From: Sulfurimonas sp.
GTDB lineage: Bacteria > Campylobacterota > Campylobacteria > Campylobacterales > Sulfurimonadaceae
Direction of reading: 5' to 3'
Assembly (NCBI GenBank): GCA_028689055.1
Contig: JAQTWZ010000014.1
Span: 4,178 to 45,030, forward strand
Length of the DNA: 40,853 bases
Shown here: one piece after another, positions 27,097-36,650 of the stretch
Numbering within the stretch: position 1 is the stretch's first letter
Layout: every line of letters begins with the position of its first letter
Position numbers and translations under genes: made by a program
The notes under the pieces: model-generated
The model's database searches: none
What the model saw: only the letters and a program-made list of their open reading frames with translations
What the model was told of the DNA's origin: nothing

Positions 27097-27567
27097 ATGT
27101 TTGAAAATTTATTTGCTAAAAAGCATACGCCAAGCGAAGAAGCGCAGACCAATGCACATATTACTGAAAAAATTTCACAAATGAACCTTACTGATATGAG
27201 AGCATATCTTAACAACCGGATAACAGGCTTTGATGTTTGTGAGTTTGGTTTGAGTGAGGTAATGAAAAAACTGACTCTTGTCGATGAAGAGAGTGAACAA
27301 AGATATCTCAAAGCCGACGATATGGATACTAAGATCAAAAAAGCTTTTGACTTAGTATTGATGATAGCCGTACATAAAAAAATATCAATAACTACCGTTG
27401 AATATATACAAGATTTTTTAGAAGTTTACAAAGAAATTATTGAAAAATTTGATAGGAGAAATAAACAAATTTATGCTTCTAAACTTCATGAAGCTTTGAA
27501 GACTTCTATCAATGGTGTGCACTCTATTGAAGAGTTAAAAAATAAAATGCAGGTGCTAGGAAAATAG
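27097..27567 (+). CDS. Uncharacterised helical cytoplasmic protein
   Basis: The 156-residue protein is predicted to be almost entirely helical, highly charged, and without signal peptide or membrane segment. GAGGAG lies six bases before the ATG. It probably closes the gyrB / GGDEF-EAL / queF transcript and overlaps the end of the tRNA nucleotidyltransferase gene by 12 bp in convergent orientation. I do not recognise the family. Confidence 0.75.
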   Translation: MFENLFAKKHTPSEEAQTNAHITEKISQMNLTDMRAYLNNRITGFDVCEFGLSEVMKKLTLVDEESEQRYLKADDMDTKIKKAFDLVLMIAVHKKISITTVEYIQDFLEVYKEIIEKFDRRNKQIYASKLHEALKTSINGVHSIEELKNKMQVLGK

Positions 27568-28794
27568 TTCTCTTTTTAGCCACAATTGTGCTTCTTTATT
27601 TGTTTTAAATTTTCCGTCTATTTGTGCTTCGTAGGCATTTTTTAATATTTGTGAAAATTCTACCGAAGGCTTAAGCCCTAAAGCTATCAAATCTTTTCCA
27701 TGTAATAGTGCTTTTGGCTCTTTATATAATATTTTTAATTTTTGCGCACGCTTTTGAATAGCTAAGTACATCGCTGCGTTTTGTGGATAAAGAGCAAGAG
27801 ATAATAAAACGCAGTGTTGCAGTGTTGTTTTACATGCAAGTCGCATAAGTGAAGTATCACTCATTGCTTGTTGCAAATCACATTCTTGAAGTTTCAAAAC
27901 GCAAGGTAAAAGTTTTTTTTCATTACTCAATCGTTCTAAAAAGGAAATTTTTGCATTTTTCTCAAAAGAGAGAGACAAAAGTCCTAACATGAGCACCATA
28001 TTGGTGCGGGTATCATTTGTGAGTTGTGTTGCCATAAAATCAACTGCGAGAAGCGTTTTTTGCCATACCTCTTCATCTAAAGAGAGAAACTCTTTAAAAT
28101 AAGAAAACGCACCTAAATTTTTTAACAGAAGAAGACCGACAGAAGGTTTTTTCGACTGAAGCAGAAGTTTTTTTGTCTCTTCGTAAATACGCTCTTTTGG
28201 AAGTTCTTGGAGCATATTTTGTGAAACCATCTCTCCACAGAGAACGAAAAGTTCTTTGCTCATGGAAAAATCAAATCGTGAACAAAACTGTACAGCACGG
28301 AGAATTCGAAGCGGATCTTCCACAAAACTTTTTTTATCGACATAATGTAAAACTTTTTTTTCTAAAGCTTCTCTGCCATTATGCGGATCAAGAAAAATTT
28401 TATTTTCTACATCAAAACCAATCGCATTGAGTGTAAAGTCACGTCTTAAGGCAGCAGTTTTAAAATCAAGATTGGCAAATGTAGAGATCTTGAAACCTCT
28501 GTGTCCAGTGGATACTTTGGTTTCAGTTCTTGGAAGTGAAAAATCAAGATCAAGATCATCGTAAAGAAGTTTGCAAACGCCAAAACTTTTCCCTACAGTA
28601 ATAATCTTTCCAAACTCTTTTAAAACTTCTTCGATATGTTCCAGCGATGTTGCGCCGTAAAGTTCTATGTCAATATCCTTAGATTCTTTTCCAAGAAGGC
28701 TATCGCGTATGTAACCACCGACGATTATCGGTCTGATATGAAGTTTTTTTAATCTATTAAAGATGATGTCTAAGGTGTTTGGATAGTGAATCAT
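27556..28794 (-). CDS. cca: tRNA nucleotidyltransferase (CCA-adding type)
   Basis: The 412-residue class II nucleotidyltransferase should add or repair the 3' CCA of tRNAs without a template. The head domain has IVGGYIRDSLLG near residue 19, the metal-binding DIDIELYG near 40 and RRDFTLNAIGFD near 115. The neck follows with EDPLRILRAVQF near 157, and the rest is helical body and tail. Full CCA addition rather than CC- or A-only activity is assumed because no second copy is visible here. No clear ribosome site precedes the ATG. It is divergent from typA. Confidence 0.9.
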   Translation of the reverse strand: MIHYPNTLDIIFNRLKKLHIRPIIVGGYIRDSLLGKESKDIDIELYGATSLEHIEEVLKEFGKIITVGKSFGVCKLLYDDLDLDFSLPRTETKVSTGHRGFKISTFANLDFKTAALRRDFTLNAIGFDVENKIFLDPHNGREALEKKVLHYVDKKSFVEDPLRILRAVQFCSRFDFSMSKELFVLCGEMVSQNMLQELPKERIYEETKKLLLQSKKPSVGLLLLKNLGAFSYFKEFLSLDEEVWQKTLLAVDFMATQLTNDTRTNMVLMLGLLSLSFEKNAKISFLERLSNEKKLLPCVLKLQECDLQQAMSDTSLMRLACKTTLQHCVLLSLALYPQNAAMYLAIQKRAQKLKILYKEPKALLHGKDLIALGLKPSVEFSQILKNAYEAQIDGKFKTNKEAQLWLKRELFS

Positions 28795-28893
28795 TTTGCA
28801 CTTTTTGAAGGATTTTATTTCACAATATTATGAAATTTGCTATTAAATATAAGTTTTTATGTGCTTTGAATGGTAGTATAACATTAATTTAGG

Positions 28894-28899
28894 TATAAT
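28894..28899 (+). promoter_or_regulatory. -10 box of typA
   Basis: TATAAT preceded by GG lies 60 bp before the typA start. The predicted leader of about 50 nt contains a 6-bp inverted repeat, GTTTCA and TGAAAC, at 28921-28940. Confidence 0.6.
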
Positions 28900-28958
28900 C
28901 GCGAAAATTTTTAGCCTAAAGTTTCAGGTAGATTTGAAACGAACAAAAAGGAACACAC

Positions 28959-30761
28959 TTGCAAAAGATAAGAAATATTGCAGTTATCGCACACGTTGAC
29001 CACGGTAAAACTACATTGGTTGATGGATTGCTTGAGCAATCAGGAACATACGGTGCTCATGAGCAACACGAAGAAAGAGCAATGGATAGTAATGCACTTG
29101 AAAAAGAGCGTGGAATCACGATTCTTTCTAAAAACACAGCGATCCGTTATAAAGATCATAAAATCAATATCATCGATACTCCGGGTCACGCGGATTTTGG
29201 TGGAGAAGTTGAACGCGTACTTAAAATGGTAGATGGTGTTTTGGTACTTGTGGATGCGTACGAGGGTGTTATGCCCCAAACAAAATTTGTTGTTAAAAAG
29301 ATGCTTGCTCTTGGTAAAAAACCAATCGTAGTTATCAACAAGATCGATAAACCCTCAGCTGAGCCTGAGCGTGTTGTTGATGAGATGTTTGACCTTTTTG
29401 CTGCTATGGATGCTACTGAAGATCAATTAGATTTCCCAATCATCTACGCAGCTGCGCGTGATGGTATTGCGAAACTTGACATGGCAGACCCAGATGGAAA
29501 CTTTGAGTGTATCTTTGAGACAATCCTAAGCCAAATTCCTGAACCGGAAGGCGATAGAGAAAATCCTACTCAAGCACAGGTATTTACACTTGACTACGAT
29601 AACTATGTTGGTAAAATCGGGATTTCTCGTATTTTCAACGGTGTTATTAGAAAAGGTGACAACATCATGCTTGCAAAAGCAGATGGTGAACTTGTAAAAG
29701 GTAAAATTTCTAAACTTATCGGTTTTCACGGTCTAAATCGTATGGAAATCCAAGAAGCTGAAGCGGGCGATATCGTTGCGTTTGCAGGTTTGGAGACCGT
29801 CGATGTTGGAGATACTGTTTGTGATCCTAAAAATCCTATGCCTCTTGATCCAATGCACATCGAAGAGCCTACGCTTACGGTTGTATTTTCTGTAAATGAC
29901 TCTCCGCTTGCGGGTCAAGAAGGAAAACATGTTACTTCAAATAAACTCAAAGACAGACTTGAAGCAGAGATGACAACAAACGTTGCCATGAAACTTGAAG
30001 TTGTAGGTGAGGGTAAATTTAAAGTTTCCGGTCGTGGTGAACTTCAAATCACTATTCTTGCAGAAAATATGCGTCGTGAAAACTTTGAGTTTGGTGTAAG
30101 CCGTCCGGAAGTTATCGTAAAAGAGATTGAAGGCATTAAATGCGAACCATTTGAACACCTTGTAATCGATGTTCCTGAAGCATTTAGTGGTGCTGTAATC
30201 GAAAAACTTGGGAAAAGAAAAGCTGAAATGAAAGCAATGGTTCCAATGGGACAAGGCTTCCAGAGAATCGAGTTTGAAATTCCTGCGCGTGCACTTATCG
30301 GTTTCCGTGGTCAATTCTTGACAGATACTAAAGGTGAGGGTATTATGAACCACTCATTCTTAGAATTCCGTCCATACAGCGGTTCAGTGGAGTCAAGAAG
30401 CTACGGCGCACTTGTATCCATGGAAAATGGTGAGACACTTGCGTACTCACTATTTAATATCCAAGATCGTGGTGTACTTTTTGTTGGACCACAGACAAAA
30501 GTATATGAAGGGATGATTGTTGGTGAGCATTCACGTTCAAATGACCTTGTCGTCAACGCTATTAAGGGTAAAGCTCAGTCAAATGTTCGTTCATCAGGTG
30601 CTGATGAAGCAATCAAACTTATCCCACCTCGTGATATGTCTCTTGAGCGTGCACTTGAATGGATTGAAGATGATGAACTTCTTGAAATCACTCCACAAAG
30701 TATCCGTATTCGTAAAAAATACCTTACTGAATCAGAAAGAAAAAGATACTCTCGTAAATAA
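28959..30761 (+). CDS. typA: Ribosome-associated GTPase TypA/BipA
   Basis: TypA is a translational GTPase related to EF-G and LepA that helps ribosome assembly and adaptation to stress or cold. The 600-residue protein has [15 protein letters not shown] (P-loop), ERGITI (switch I), [12 protein letters not shown] (switch II) and NKIDKPSA (base recognition), then the EF-G-like domains and the BipA C-terminal domain. The start is a TTG at 28959 with AAGGA six bases upstream, and no better ATG is nearby. Length is typical. Confidence 0.96.
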   Translation: MQKIRNIAVIAHVDHGKTTLVDGLLEQSGTYGAHEQHEERAMDSNALEKERGITILSKNTAIRYKDHKINIIDTPGHADFGGEVERVLKMVDGVLVLVDAYEGVMPQTKFVVKKMLALGKKPIVVINKIDKPSAEPERVVDEMFDLFAAMDATEDQLDFPIIYAAARDGIAKLDMADPDGNFECIFETILSQIPEPEGDRENPTQAQVFTLDYDNYVGKIGISRIFNGVIRKGDNIMLAKADGELVKGKISKLIGFHGLNRMEIQEAEAGDIVAFAGLETVDVGDTVCDPKNPMPLDPMHIEEPTLTVVFSVNDSPLAGQEGKHVTSNKLKDRLEAEMTTNVAMKLEVVGEGKFKVSGRGELQITILAENMRRENFEFGVSRPEVIVKEIEGIKCEPFEHLVIDVPEAFSGAVIEKLGKRKAEMKAMVPMGQGFQRIEFEIPARALIGFRGQFLTDTKGEGIMNHSFLEFRPYSGSVESRSYGALVSMENGETLAYSLFNIQDRGVLFVGPQTKVYEGMIVGEHSRSNDLVVNAIKGKAQSNVRSSGADEAIKLIPPRDMSLERALEWIEDDELLEITPQSIRIRKKYLTESERKRYSRK

Positions 30762-30774
30762 TCTTTTTTCTTAG

Positions 30775-30802
30775 CATCTGCGACTCTTTCGCAGGTGTTT
30801 TT
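30775..30802 (+). terminator. Rho-independent terminator of typA
   Basis: CATCTGCGA and TCGCAGGTG form a 9-bp stem with one T-G pair and a 5-nt loop, followed directly by TTTTT. It lies 14 bp after the typA stop. This is the clearest classical terminator in the window. Confidence 0.85.
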
Positions 30803-30855
30803 CCCTCCATTTTCCCTTCCTTTTTTTAGAAAATTTAATATTTATGTTGAAATGG

Positions 30856-30861
30856 TATAAT
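30856..30861 (+). promoter_or_regulatory. -10 box of nrdB
   Basis: TATAAT preceded by GG lies 32 bp before the nrdB ATG at 30893. nrdB therefore has its own promoter, separate from nrdA. Confidence 0.65.
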
Positions 30862-30892
30862 CACAGACTTTATAAAGTGCATGGAGATACAC

Positions 30893-31915
30893 ATGAATAG
30901 AAAACAGATATATAATCCAGATTCTACAGAAAATGTAAATGACAGAAGAATTTTTGGCGGTAATCCGACAGGTATTTTTGAGCTCAATAATATCAAATAT
31001 CAGTGGGCGTACAATCTTTGGGAGATGATGTTAAACAATACATGGTTTCCAAAAGAAGTAGATATGACACGCGATGTTATTGACTATAAAAATCTTACTG
31101 AAACAGAAAAAAAAGCGTATGATAAGGCTCTTTCTCAGCTTATTTTTATGGATTCGCTTCAAACAAACAACATTATTGATAACGTAAATCCATATGTTAC
31201 GGCTCCTGAAGTGAACTTGATTTTGGTGCGACAATCTTTTGAAGAAGCATTACATTCACAGTCTTATGCGGTTATGGTTGATAGTATTTCAACAAATTCA
31301 GCAGAGATTTATGACTTATGGCGTCGTGATATGATGCTCAAAAATAAAAATGATGCAATAGCTCGTGTTTATCAAGAACTTGCAAAAAATCCTTCAGAGT
31401 ATAACTTTCTCAAGGCTTGTTTTGCAAATCAGATACTTGAGGGCATCTATTTTTACAGCGGTTTTGCTTATATTTATACTCTTGCGCGTTCTGGAAAAAT
31501 GCTTGGAAGTGCCCAGATGATTCGTTTTATACAAAGAGATGAAGTAACACACTTGGTACTTTTCCAGAATCTTATCAATACACTTCGAAAAGAGAGAGCT
31601 GATCTTTTTACAGATAAACTCAGAGCTGAAGTTATTGAGATGTTTAAAGAAGCGGTCAAGCTCGAAGCAGCATGGGGTAAATATATCACGCAAGGGCAAA
31701 TCCTTGGTCTTACAGATGAAATAGTTGAACAATATATCCAATTTTTGGCAGATGAGAGATTAAACGCAGTCGGCTTTGATAAGCTTTACAATGTTTCAAA
31801 CCCTATAAAATGGGTAGGAGACTTTGCAAAATTTAATGACCAAAAAACAAACTTCTTTGAGGGAACGGTAACAAACTACTCAAAAGGAAGTCTTTCTTTT
31901 GATGATGATTTTTAA
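30893..31915 (+). CDS. nrdB: Class Ia ribonucleotide reductase, beta subunit
   Basis: NrdB holds the diiron centre and the tyrosyl radical used by NrdA. I choose the ATG at 30893 (340 residues), with GGAG six bases upstream, over an in-frame ATG at 30881. The ligand and radical region EEALHSQSY places the tyrosine four residues after the histidine, as Y122 and H118 in E. coli. The second ligand helix is [15 protein letters not shown]. The gene is 12.4 kb from nrdA. The next gene begins three bases after its stop, forming an operon with the nitrilase-fold gene and pcm. Confidence 0.96.
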   Translation: MNRKQIYNPDSTENVNDRRIFGGNPTGIFELNNIKYQWAYNLWEMMLNNTWFPKEVDMTRDVIDYKNLTETEKKAYDKALSQLIFMDSLQTNNIIDNVNPYVTAPEVNLILVRQSFEEALHSQSYAVMVDSISTNSAEIYDLWRRDMMLKNKNDAIARVYQELAKNPSEYNFLKACFANQILEGIYFYSGFAYIYTLARSGKMLGSAQMIRFIQRDEVTHLVLFQNLINTLRKERADLFTDKLRAEVIEMFKEAVKLEAAWGKYITQGQILGLTDEIVEQYIQFLADERLNAVGFDKLYNVSNPIKWVGDFAKFNDQKTNFFEGTVTNYSKGSLSFDDDF

Positions 31916-31918
31916 AAG

Positions 31919-32647
31919 ATGAGCGCATATACACTTTGCGCGCTCTCATTTGAAACAACTCCTAACTATAACACTAACTTACAAACACTACTAACACTTA
32001 TAAAACAAACACCAAACAACTCTTTGATAGTAGCTCATGAGGTGTGTTTGAGCGGTTTTGATTATGAACATTTTGAAGAAGTTTGCGCTTTTGCGTCTTA
32101 TGCAACGCAAGAGATAGAAAAAGTTTCTCAAGATAGAATCATTGTTTTGACTATAATTGAAAAACGCAATGGAGAAATTTTTAATTTTGCCAAGATATTT
32201 CATAATGGAAAACTTGTACATGAGCGGGCAAAAGCGAGGCTTTTTCATTTTGGCGGAGAACATGAGCACTTTAGCGAAGGTGATTCAAACAAAGTAGAGA
32301 TAGTAGAAATCGAAGGAATTAAAATAGGTCTTCTTATCTGTTTTGAGCTGCGTTTTAAAGTTTTGTGGCAGCAACTTGAAGGCAGTGATGTTATTGTAGT
32401 GCCTTCATGGTGGGGTGTTTTACGTGCGAAGCATTTTCAAACACTCACAAACGCACTTGCTGTTATGAACCAGTGTTATGTTGTTGCAAGTGACAGCGCT
32501 AACGAAGAGTGCACAAAACTCAGCGGGATCATAGATCCGCAAGGCGTAGAACTGCGTAATGGGAATACGCCTTGCTTAGAGCTTCAATATAATAAAAAAG
32601 AGATTAGCCTTATGAGGCGATATATGAATGTGGGAATAGATGGATAG
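31919..32647 (+). CDS. Carbon-nitrogen hydrolase (nitrilase superfamily)
   Basis: The 242-residue protein has the Glu-Lys-Cys triad of the superfamily: E41 in AHEVCLSGFDY, K105 in ERAKARLF and C141 in LLICFELRF. It should hydrolyse an amide bond in a small metabolite or carbamoyl compound; the substrate is not known. It is co-transcribed with nrdB (three-base gap) and overlaps pcm by 8 bp. The adjacency to a protein-repair methyltransferase may be meaningful but is not proof of a shared pathway. Confidence 0.88.
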   Translation: MSAYTLCALSFETTPNYNTNLQTLLTLIKQTPNNSLIVAHEVCLSGFDYEHFEEVCAFASYATQEIEKVSQDRIIVLTIIEKRNGEIFNFAKIFHNGKLVHERAKARLFHFGGEHEHFSEGDSNKVEIVEIEGIKIGLLICFELRFKVLWQQLEGSDVIVVPSWWGVLRAKHFQTLTNALAVMNQCYVVASDSANEECTKLSGIIDPQGVELRNGNTPCLELQYNKKEISLMRRYMNVGIDG

Positions 32648-33278
32648 AATCACGGCAACAAAAACAGCGCGTTTAGCACAAGAGTGCAGTGAAAAATTTA
32701 CTTTGAGTCCAGAGGTGAAAAACGCAATAGCACTTACAAGTCGTGAAGTGTTCGTACCAAGCGGTTTTAAACATAATGCATACAAACTCGATGCTTTGCC
32801 AATAGGTGCAAAGCAATATATCAGCTCACCGCTTACAGTGGCAAAGATGACCGAATATTTGCAACCAAAAGGGGCTGATAAAGTCCTTGAAATAGGTTGT
32901 GGAAGTGGATATCAGGCAGCAGTCCTTTCTCATATCTTTCGTGGCGTTTTTACTATAGAGCGTATTGAGATGCTCATGATGGAAGCAAAGGTACGTTTTC
33001 GTGAGCTTGGGATTGAGAATATTCACACCAAGATAGATGACGGACAAACAGGCTGGAAGCAATACGCTCCATATGATAGGATACTCTTTTCTGCTTCAGC
33101 AAAACAGATTCCACAGACGCTTTTTGATCAGCTTCGTGATGGCGGTATTTTGGTAGCACCTATGGATGTCGGTTCAAAACAAGTCATCACCCGTTTTCAA
33201 AAAAAAGGTGCTACTATTGAAAAAACAGAGCTAGAAGTCTGCGATTTTGTGCCTATTTTAAACGGCATACAAAAATAG
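32640..33278 (+). CDS. pcm: Protein-L-isoaspartate O-methyltransferase
   Basis: Pcm methylates isoaspartyl residues in damaged proteins and so starts their repair. The 212-residue protein has the family features: REVFVP near residue 35, ISSPLTVAKM near 61, the SAM-binding LEIGCGSGYQ at 83-92 and GGILVAPM near 167. It overlaps the hydrolase gene by 8 bp. It is the last gene of the nrdB transcript and converges on a minus-strand periplasmic gene 14 bp away. Confidence 0.94.
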   Translation: MDRITATKTARLAQECSEKFTLSPEVKNAIALTSREVFVPSGFKHNAYKLDALPIGAKQYISSPLTVAKMTEYLQPKGADKVLEIGCGSGYQAAVLSHIFRGVFTIERIEMLMMEAKVRFRELGIENIHTKIDDGQTGWKQYAPYDRILFSASAKQIPQTLFDQLRDGGILVAPMDVGSKQVITRFQKKGATIEKTELEVCDFVPILNGIQK

Positions 33279-33292
33279 TTTTGCAGCAGCTT

Positions 33293-33991
33293 TTAGTTGT
33301 AGGGCGCTAAAAACTCTAATTGTGCTTTTATTTTATAGCTGAGTGGTTTTATTTTTTTTAGATTTTTGTATTCGGCACTGCTATATGCAGCACTCAGTTC
33401 CTTAAAATAATTTTCATATTCGCTGAGATATTGAAATAAAGGTTTTTCCTGTTGCTCATCGAGATAAAGTTCGGTGATGATTGTTGTCATGGCAGTGAGT
33501 CTCGTGTGAAATGCCTCTTCTAATTTTGCATTGGGATTTCTTATAAAATTATTATTGATATTTTTGATTTCATACCAATTTTGAGATAGTTCCGACAAAC
33601 CTATTGCTGATATTCTTTTGTCAGTGCCATGTAAGTTATCAATGAGCGTTTTTTGATGTTCTTGAAGTTTTGGAGCTTTTTCTTGTAATTTGCTGCTTAT
33701 ATTATTGATAAGTGTAAAATAGAGAGTTATATCATCTTGTATTGCTTGTCTATTTTCTTGAGATATATTTAGAAGTTTAAGTTGTTCTATGATGGATAAA
33801 GTATCAGATTTGTATTTTAAAATTTTGCAGTATTCACCTCTTTTTATGATGTCATTTGCATCATTCACACTCTCTCGAAAAGTTTTGCTTATTTCTATTT
33901 TTTGTTCTTGACCTTTTTGTATTGCACTGTTATCTAATGTATTTGCATGCAGGGTAAAAAGGCTTACAAAAAGCATCAATAAATATTTCAT
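33293..33991 (-). CDS. Secreted/periplasmic helical protein of unknown function
   Basis: The 232-residue product begins with a signal peptide (KYLLMLFVSLFTLHA, probable cleavage before NTLDN). The rest is predicted to be almost entirely helical, with many Gln, Lys and Glu, and contains one cysteine (EYCKIL). No domain is recognised. AAGGAG lies nine bases before the ATG. It is a single-gene unit, divergent from thyX. The helical, exported character would fit a periplasmic sensor-like or chaperone-like protein, but that is a guess. Confidence 0.75.
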   Translation of the reverse strand: MKYLLMLFVSLFTLHANTLDNSAIQKGQEQKIEISKTFRESVNDANDIIKRGEYCKILKYKSDTLSIIEQLKLLNISQENRQAIQDDITLYFTLINNISSKLQEKAPKLQEHQKTLIDNLHGTDKRISAIGLSELSQNWYEIKNINNNFIRNPNAKLEEAFHTRLTAMTTIITELYLDEQQEKPLFQYLSEYENYFKELSAAYSSAEYKNLKKIKPLSYKIKAQLEFLAPYN

Positions 33992-34116
33992 AGTGGCGTA
34001 CTCCTTAATTAAGTGGAAAATTATAAAGTCTCCGTATTACAGAATAATTACTTCGATTACTAAAAAATCAAGTTTATATATTGTAAAATTGTGCCAAATA
34101 ATGTGGAGGCCGGGTG

Positions 34117-34950
34117 ATGCAAGAGATGTACGGTATCGAGTATTCAAAACCTGAAGTTGTTTTACTACAACAAACTGGTATCGGCGTAGCGGAAGCGGCT
34201 GCAAGAACTTGTTATGACTCTTTTGCTAACAGCGAGAATGGAGTTATACAAGATATCGAAACTGCTTTGCCTGATACACAGATGTGTCAGGAGATAAACG
34301 CAATAGAAGAGTCTGAACTCTTAGATGAGCTGGCGTGGACCTACTTTCATCACTCCATACTTGAGCATGCAAACCTGAGCTATTTGGTGCGAGGTACAAG
34401 CCGTGGCGTTCTACAAGAACACGCTCGTCACCGTATTCAGGCAATATCTGTGCGTTCGACTCGTTACACAATGAGTTCAGTTATTAACGCTTTTGTTGCC
34501 TCTTTACATGGCGGCGGTAAAGATTTTTTTATTGACACCGTTCTCTCTTTTGATATGTTTGTGACAACAAACAAAGAGTACAACACCATAGAAATCGGTG
34601 CGATGTATGATAAGCTCATGTACCAGTCAAATACGGTAGAAGATTTTTACTCTATCGCCGTCACAAAAAGCTCGCTTGAACTTTTAGATAAACATGCTCA
34701 TGATGCTGAGGCACTTTTTGCCGCACTTCAAGAGGGTAAGAAAAAACGCAATGTCGGAGATGCGTTTAAGCATATTATCTCCGATAACGTCAAAGTTGAT
34801 ATGGTCGTGACTTTTAACCTTAGAAGCCTCAAAAACTACTTCACACTCAGAGACAGCGGTGCTGCGTTTTTTCAGATACGATGGCTTGCAGAAGCGATGA
34901 AAGAAGCCACACCACAAAAATATCTCGACCTGATAGTCAAAAAGAAATAA
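34117..34950 (+). CDS. thyX: Flavin-dependent thymidylate synthase
   Basis: ThyX makes dTMP from dUMP using methylene-tetrahydrofolate and FADH2. The 277-residue protein carries the ThyX motif region RHRIQAISVRSTRY at 104-117, a normal RHRxxSxxxxSxRY variant. I choose the ATG at 34117, with GGAGG seven bases upstream, over a GTG three bases earlier. ThyX in place of ThyA is typical of Campylobacterota, and C. jejuni also has thyX near its origin. It leads into a small lipoprotein gene. Confidence 0.94.
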   Translation: MQEMYGIEYSKPEVVLLQQTGIGVAEAAARTCYDSFANSENGVIQDIETALPDTQMCQEINAIEESELLDELAWTYFHHSILEHANLSYLVRGTSRGVLQEHARHRIQAISVRSTRYTMSSVINAFVASLHGGGKDFFIDTVLSFDMFVTTNKEYNTIEIGAMYDKLMYQSNTVEDFYSIAVTKSSLELLDKHAHDAEALFAALQEGKKKRNVGDAFKHIISDNVKVDMVVTFNLRSLKNYFTLRDSGAAFFQIRWLAEAMKEATPQKYLDLIVKKK

Positions 34951-34966
34951 TCTCAAGGAACCAATA

Positions 34967-35200
34967 ATGAAACAATACTCTATTTTATTCCTGCTTGCGT
35001 TTATGTTCGCAGGATGTTCTAACATGACTTTTAATGCAACTATGTGTGACCAGATAGCTTCTGAACCGGGGGCGACAATGCCAAAAGAGTGTATGCAGTA
35101 TGTAGAAGAAGATGCGCAAAAAGCGTTTGATAAACCAAAAACAAAAGTAGAAAGTAAAGAAGATGTCATCGAATTTACAAAAGATAAAGATACAAAATAA
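34967..35200 (+). CDS. Small lipoprotein
   Basis: The 77-residue product has a lipoprotein signal ending in the lipobox MFAGC, so the mature protein starts at C17 and is lipid-anchored. Two further cysteines (C27 and C42) could form a disulfide. The C-terminus is highly charged (KTKVESKEDVIEFTKDKD). AAGGA lies seven bases before the ATG. It sits between thyX and argB with short gaps on both sides. Function unknown. Confidence 0.85.
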   Translation: MKQYSILFLLAFMFAGCSNMTFNATMCDQIASEPGATMPKECMQYVEEDAQKAFDKPKTKVESKEDVIEFTKDKDTK

Positions 35201-35214
35201 AGAGGAGAAGAACC

Positions 35215-36069
35215 TTGATAGAAAAGATACAAACAGCAAAAACGCTACTTGAAGCACTTCCTTATATAAAAAAATATGCAAATGAAATTTTTGTCATCAA
35301 ATACGGCGGTTCTGCGCAGATAAATCCAGAACTCAAAGATAAATTTGCGCAAGATATTATTCTTTTGTATCTTGTCGGTATCAAACCTGTTATCGTCCAT
35401 GGAGGCGGCAATAAAATCAATGAGATGCTTGATAAACTTCAGATAAAAAGTGAGTTTGTCGATGGGATGCGCGTGACGAGCGAGCAGGTCATGGAAGTCG
35501 TAGAGATGGTTTTGAGCGGAAATATCAACAAAGAGATCACAACATTGCTCAACCTTCACGGCGCAAAGGCGCTAGGTATCACGGGTAAAGACGCAAACTT
35601 TATCACGGCGGTGCCAAAAGACGGCGGAAAATACGGACTTGTCGGAGAGATTAACAAGGTGGACTCGGCTGTAATACAAAATCTTTTGCATGAAAAGTTT
35701 ATACCCGTTATCGCACCAATTGCCTCTGGAAATGAGATTAATCATCCCGGATTTAACATAAACGCAGATCTTGCCGCAAGTAAGATAGCCGCAGCACTTA
35801 AAGCAAAAAAGATACTTTTTATGACGGATATCGTTGGTGTTTTGGATAAAGATAAAAACCTTTTAGAGACACTCACAGAAGCGCAAATAGAGGCTTATAA
35901 AGCTGATGGAACGATACATGGCGGTATGATACCAAAAGTTGATGCTTGTCTTGAAGCCGTCAACGGTGGAGTAGAAAAAGCCCACATCATAGATGGGAGA
36001 GTCGAGCACTCCTTACTTTTAGAGATCTTCACCAGTGAAGGTGTCGGAACTGTCATCAAAAAATCATAG
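35215..36069 (+). CDS. argB: Acetylglutamate kinase
   Basis: ArgB phosphorylates N-acetylglutamate, the second step of arginine synthesis. The 284-residue protein has the family motifs IKYGGSAQ near residue 24, VIVHGGGNKIN near 60 and GGMIPKVDACLEAV near 240. The start is a TTG at 35215 with AGGAG eight bases upstream. It is separate from other arg genes and lies in a run with the lipoprotein and phnA-like genes. Confidence 0.95.
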   Translation: MIEKIQTAKTLLEALPYIKKYANEIFVIKYGGSAQINPELKDKFAQDIILLYLVGIKPVIVHGGGNKINEMLDKLQIKSEFVDGMRVTSEQVMEVVEMVLSGNINKEITTLLNLHGAKALGITGKDANFITAVPKDGGKYGLVGEINKVDSAVIQNLLHEKFIPVIAPIASGNEINHPGFNINADLAASKIAAALKAKKILFMTDIVGVLDKDKNLLETLTEAQIEAYKADGTIHGGMIPKVDACLEAVNGGVEKAHIIDGRVEHSLLLEIFTSEGVGTVIKKS

Positions 36070-36095
36070 ACATTTAAAATAATAAAGGAACAAAT

Positions 36096-36650
36096 ATGAA
36101 CGAAGAAAAAGAGTTACAAGCTAGAAGCGGCGGTATCTGTGAGCTATGCGGAAGCAGTGAGGGTTTGAGTCAGCTAGAAGTTGCACCATCGGATGGAAGT
36201 GCTGAGGAGTCTGTTTATGTGTGTGAACATTGCAAAACGCAGATAGAATCAGGTGAGCTTGACGAGTCACATTTTAACTGCCTCAATGATGCGATGTGGA
36301 GTGAAGTACCTGCTGTAAAAGTGATGTCATATATCCTTCTGAACAAACTTGGTCGTCAAGATCTTCTTGATATGATATATCTTGAAGACGATCAAAAAAA
36401 CTGGGGTGACAAAGCCCTAAACGCAGGTGCGAACAAAATAGTGCACAAAGATGCAAACGGAGTTGTTTTAAACGCAGGCGATAGTGTGGTTATTCTCAAA
36501 GACCTTGAAGTAAAAGGTGCCGGATTTACTGCAAAACGCGGTACAACAGTCACGCGTATAGCGCTTCCTGCAGATATTGATGACCATATCGAAGGGCGTG
36601 TAAACGGAACAAAGATTTATCTTAAAACAGAATTTTTGAAAAAAGTGTAA
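36096..36650 (+). CDS. PhnA-family zinc-ribbon protein (YjdM-like)
   Basis: The 184-residue protein starts with a zinc ribbon (CELCGSSEGL and CEHCKTQ) and has a C-terminal PhnA domain with VVLNAGDSVVILKDLEVKGAG and FTAKRGTTV. The historical name alkylphosphonate utilisation protein does not imply a proven role in phosphonate use, and no phn genes are nearby. AAAGGA precedes the ATG. Its stop overlaps the start of the next gene as TAATG. Confidence 0.88.
   Translation: MNEEKELQARSGGICELCGSSEGLSQLEVAPSDGSAEESVYVCEHCKTQIESGELDESHFNCLNDAMWSEVPAVKVMSYILLNKLGRQDLLDMIYLEDDQKNWGDKALNAGANKIVHKDANGVVLNAGDSVVILKDLEVKGAGFTAKRGTTVTRIALPADIDDHIEGRVNGTKIYLKTEFLKKV

Noticed and set aside
28921..28940. GTTTCA...TGAAAC in the typA leader as a degenerate parS
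   Set aside because: Only the outer six bases match and the spacer is longer than in parS (eight instead of two central bases), so ParB binding is unlikely.
36096..36650. Phosphonate degradation locus
   Set aside because: The PhnA name is historical; no C-P lyase or phosphonatase genes are present.
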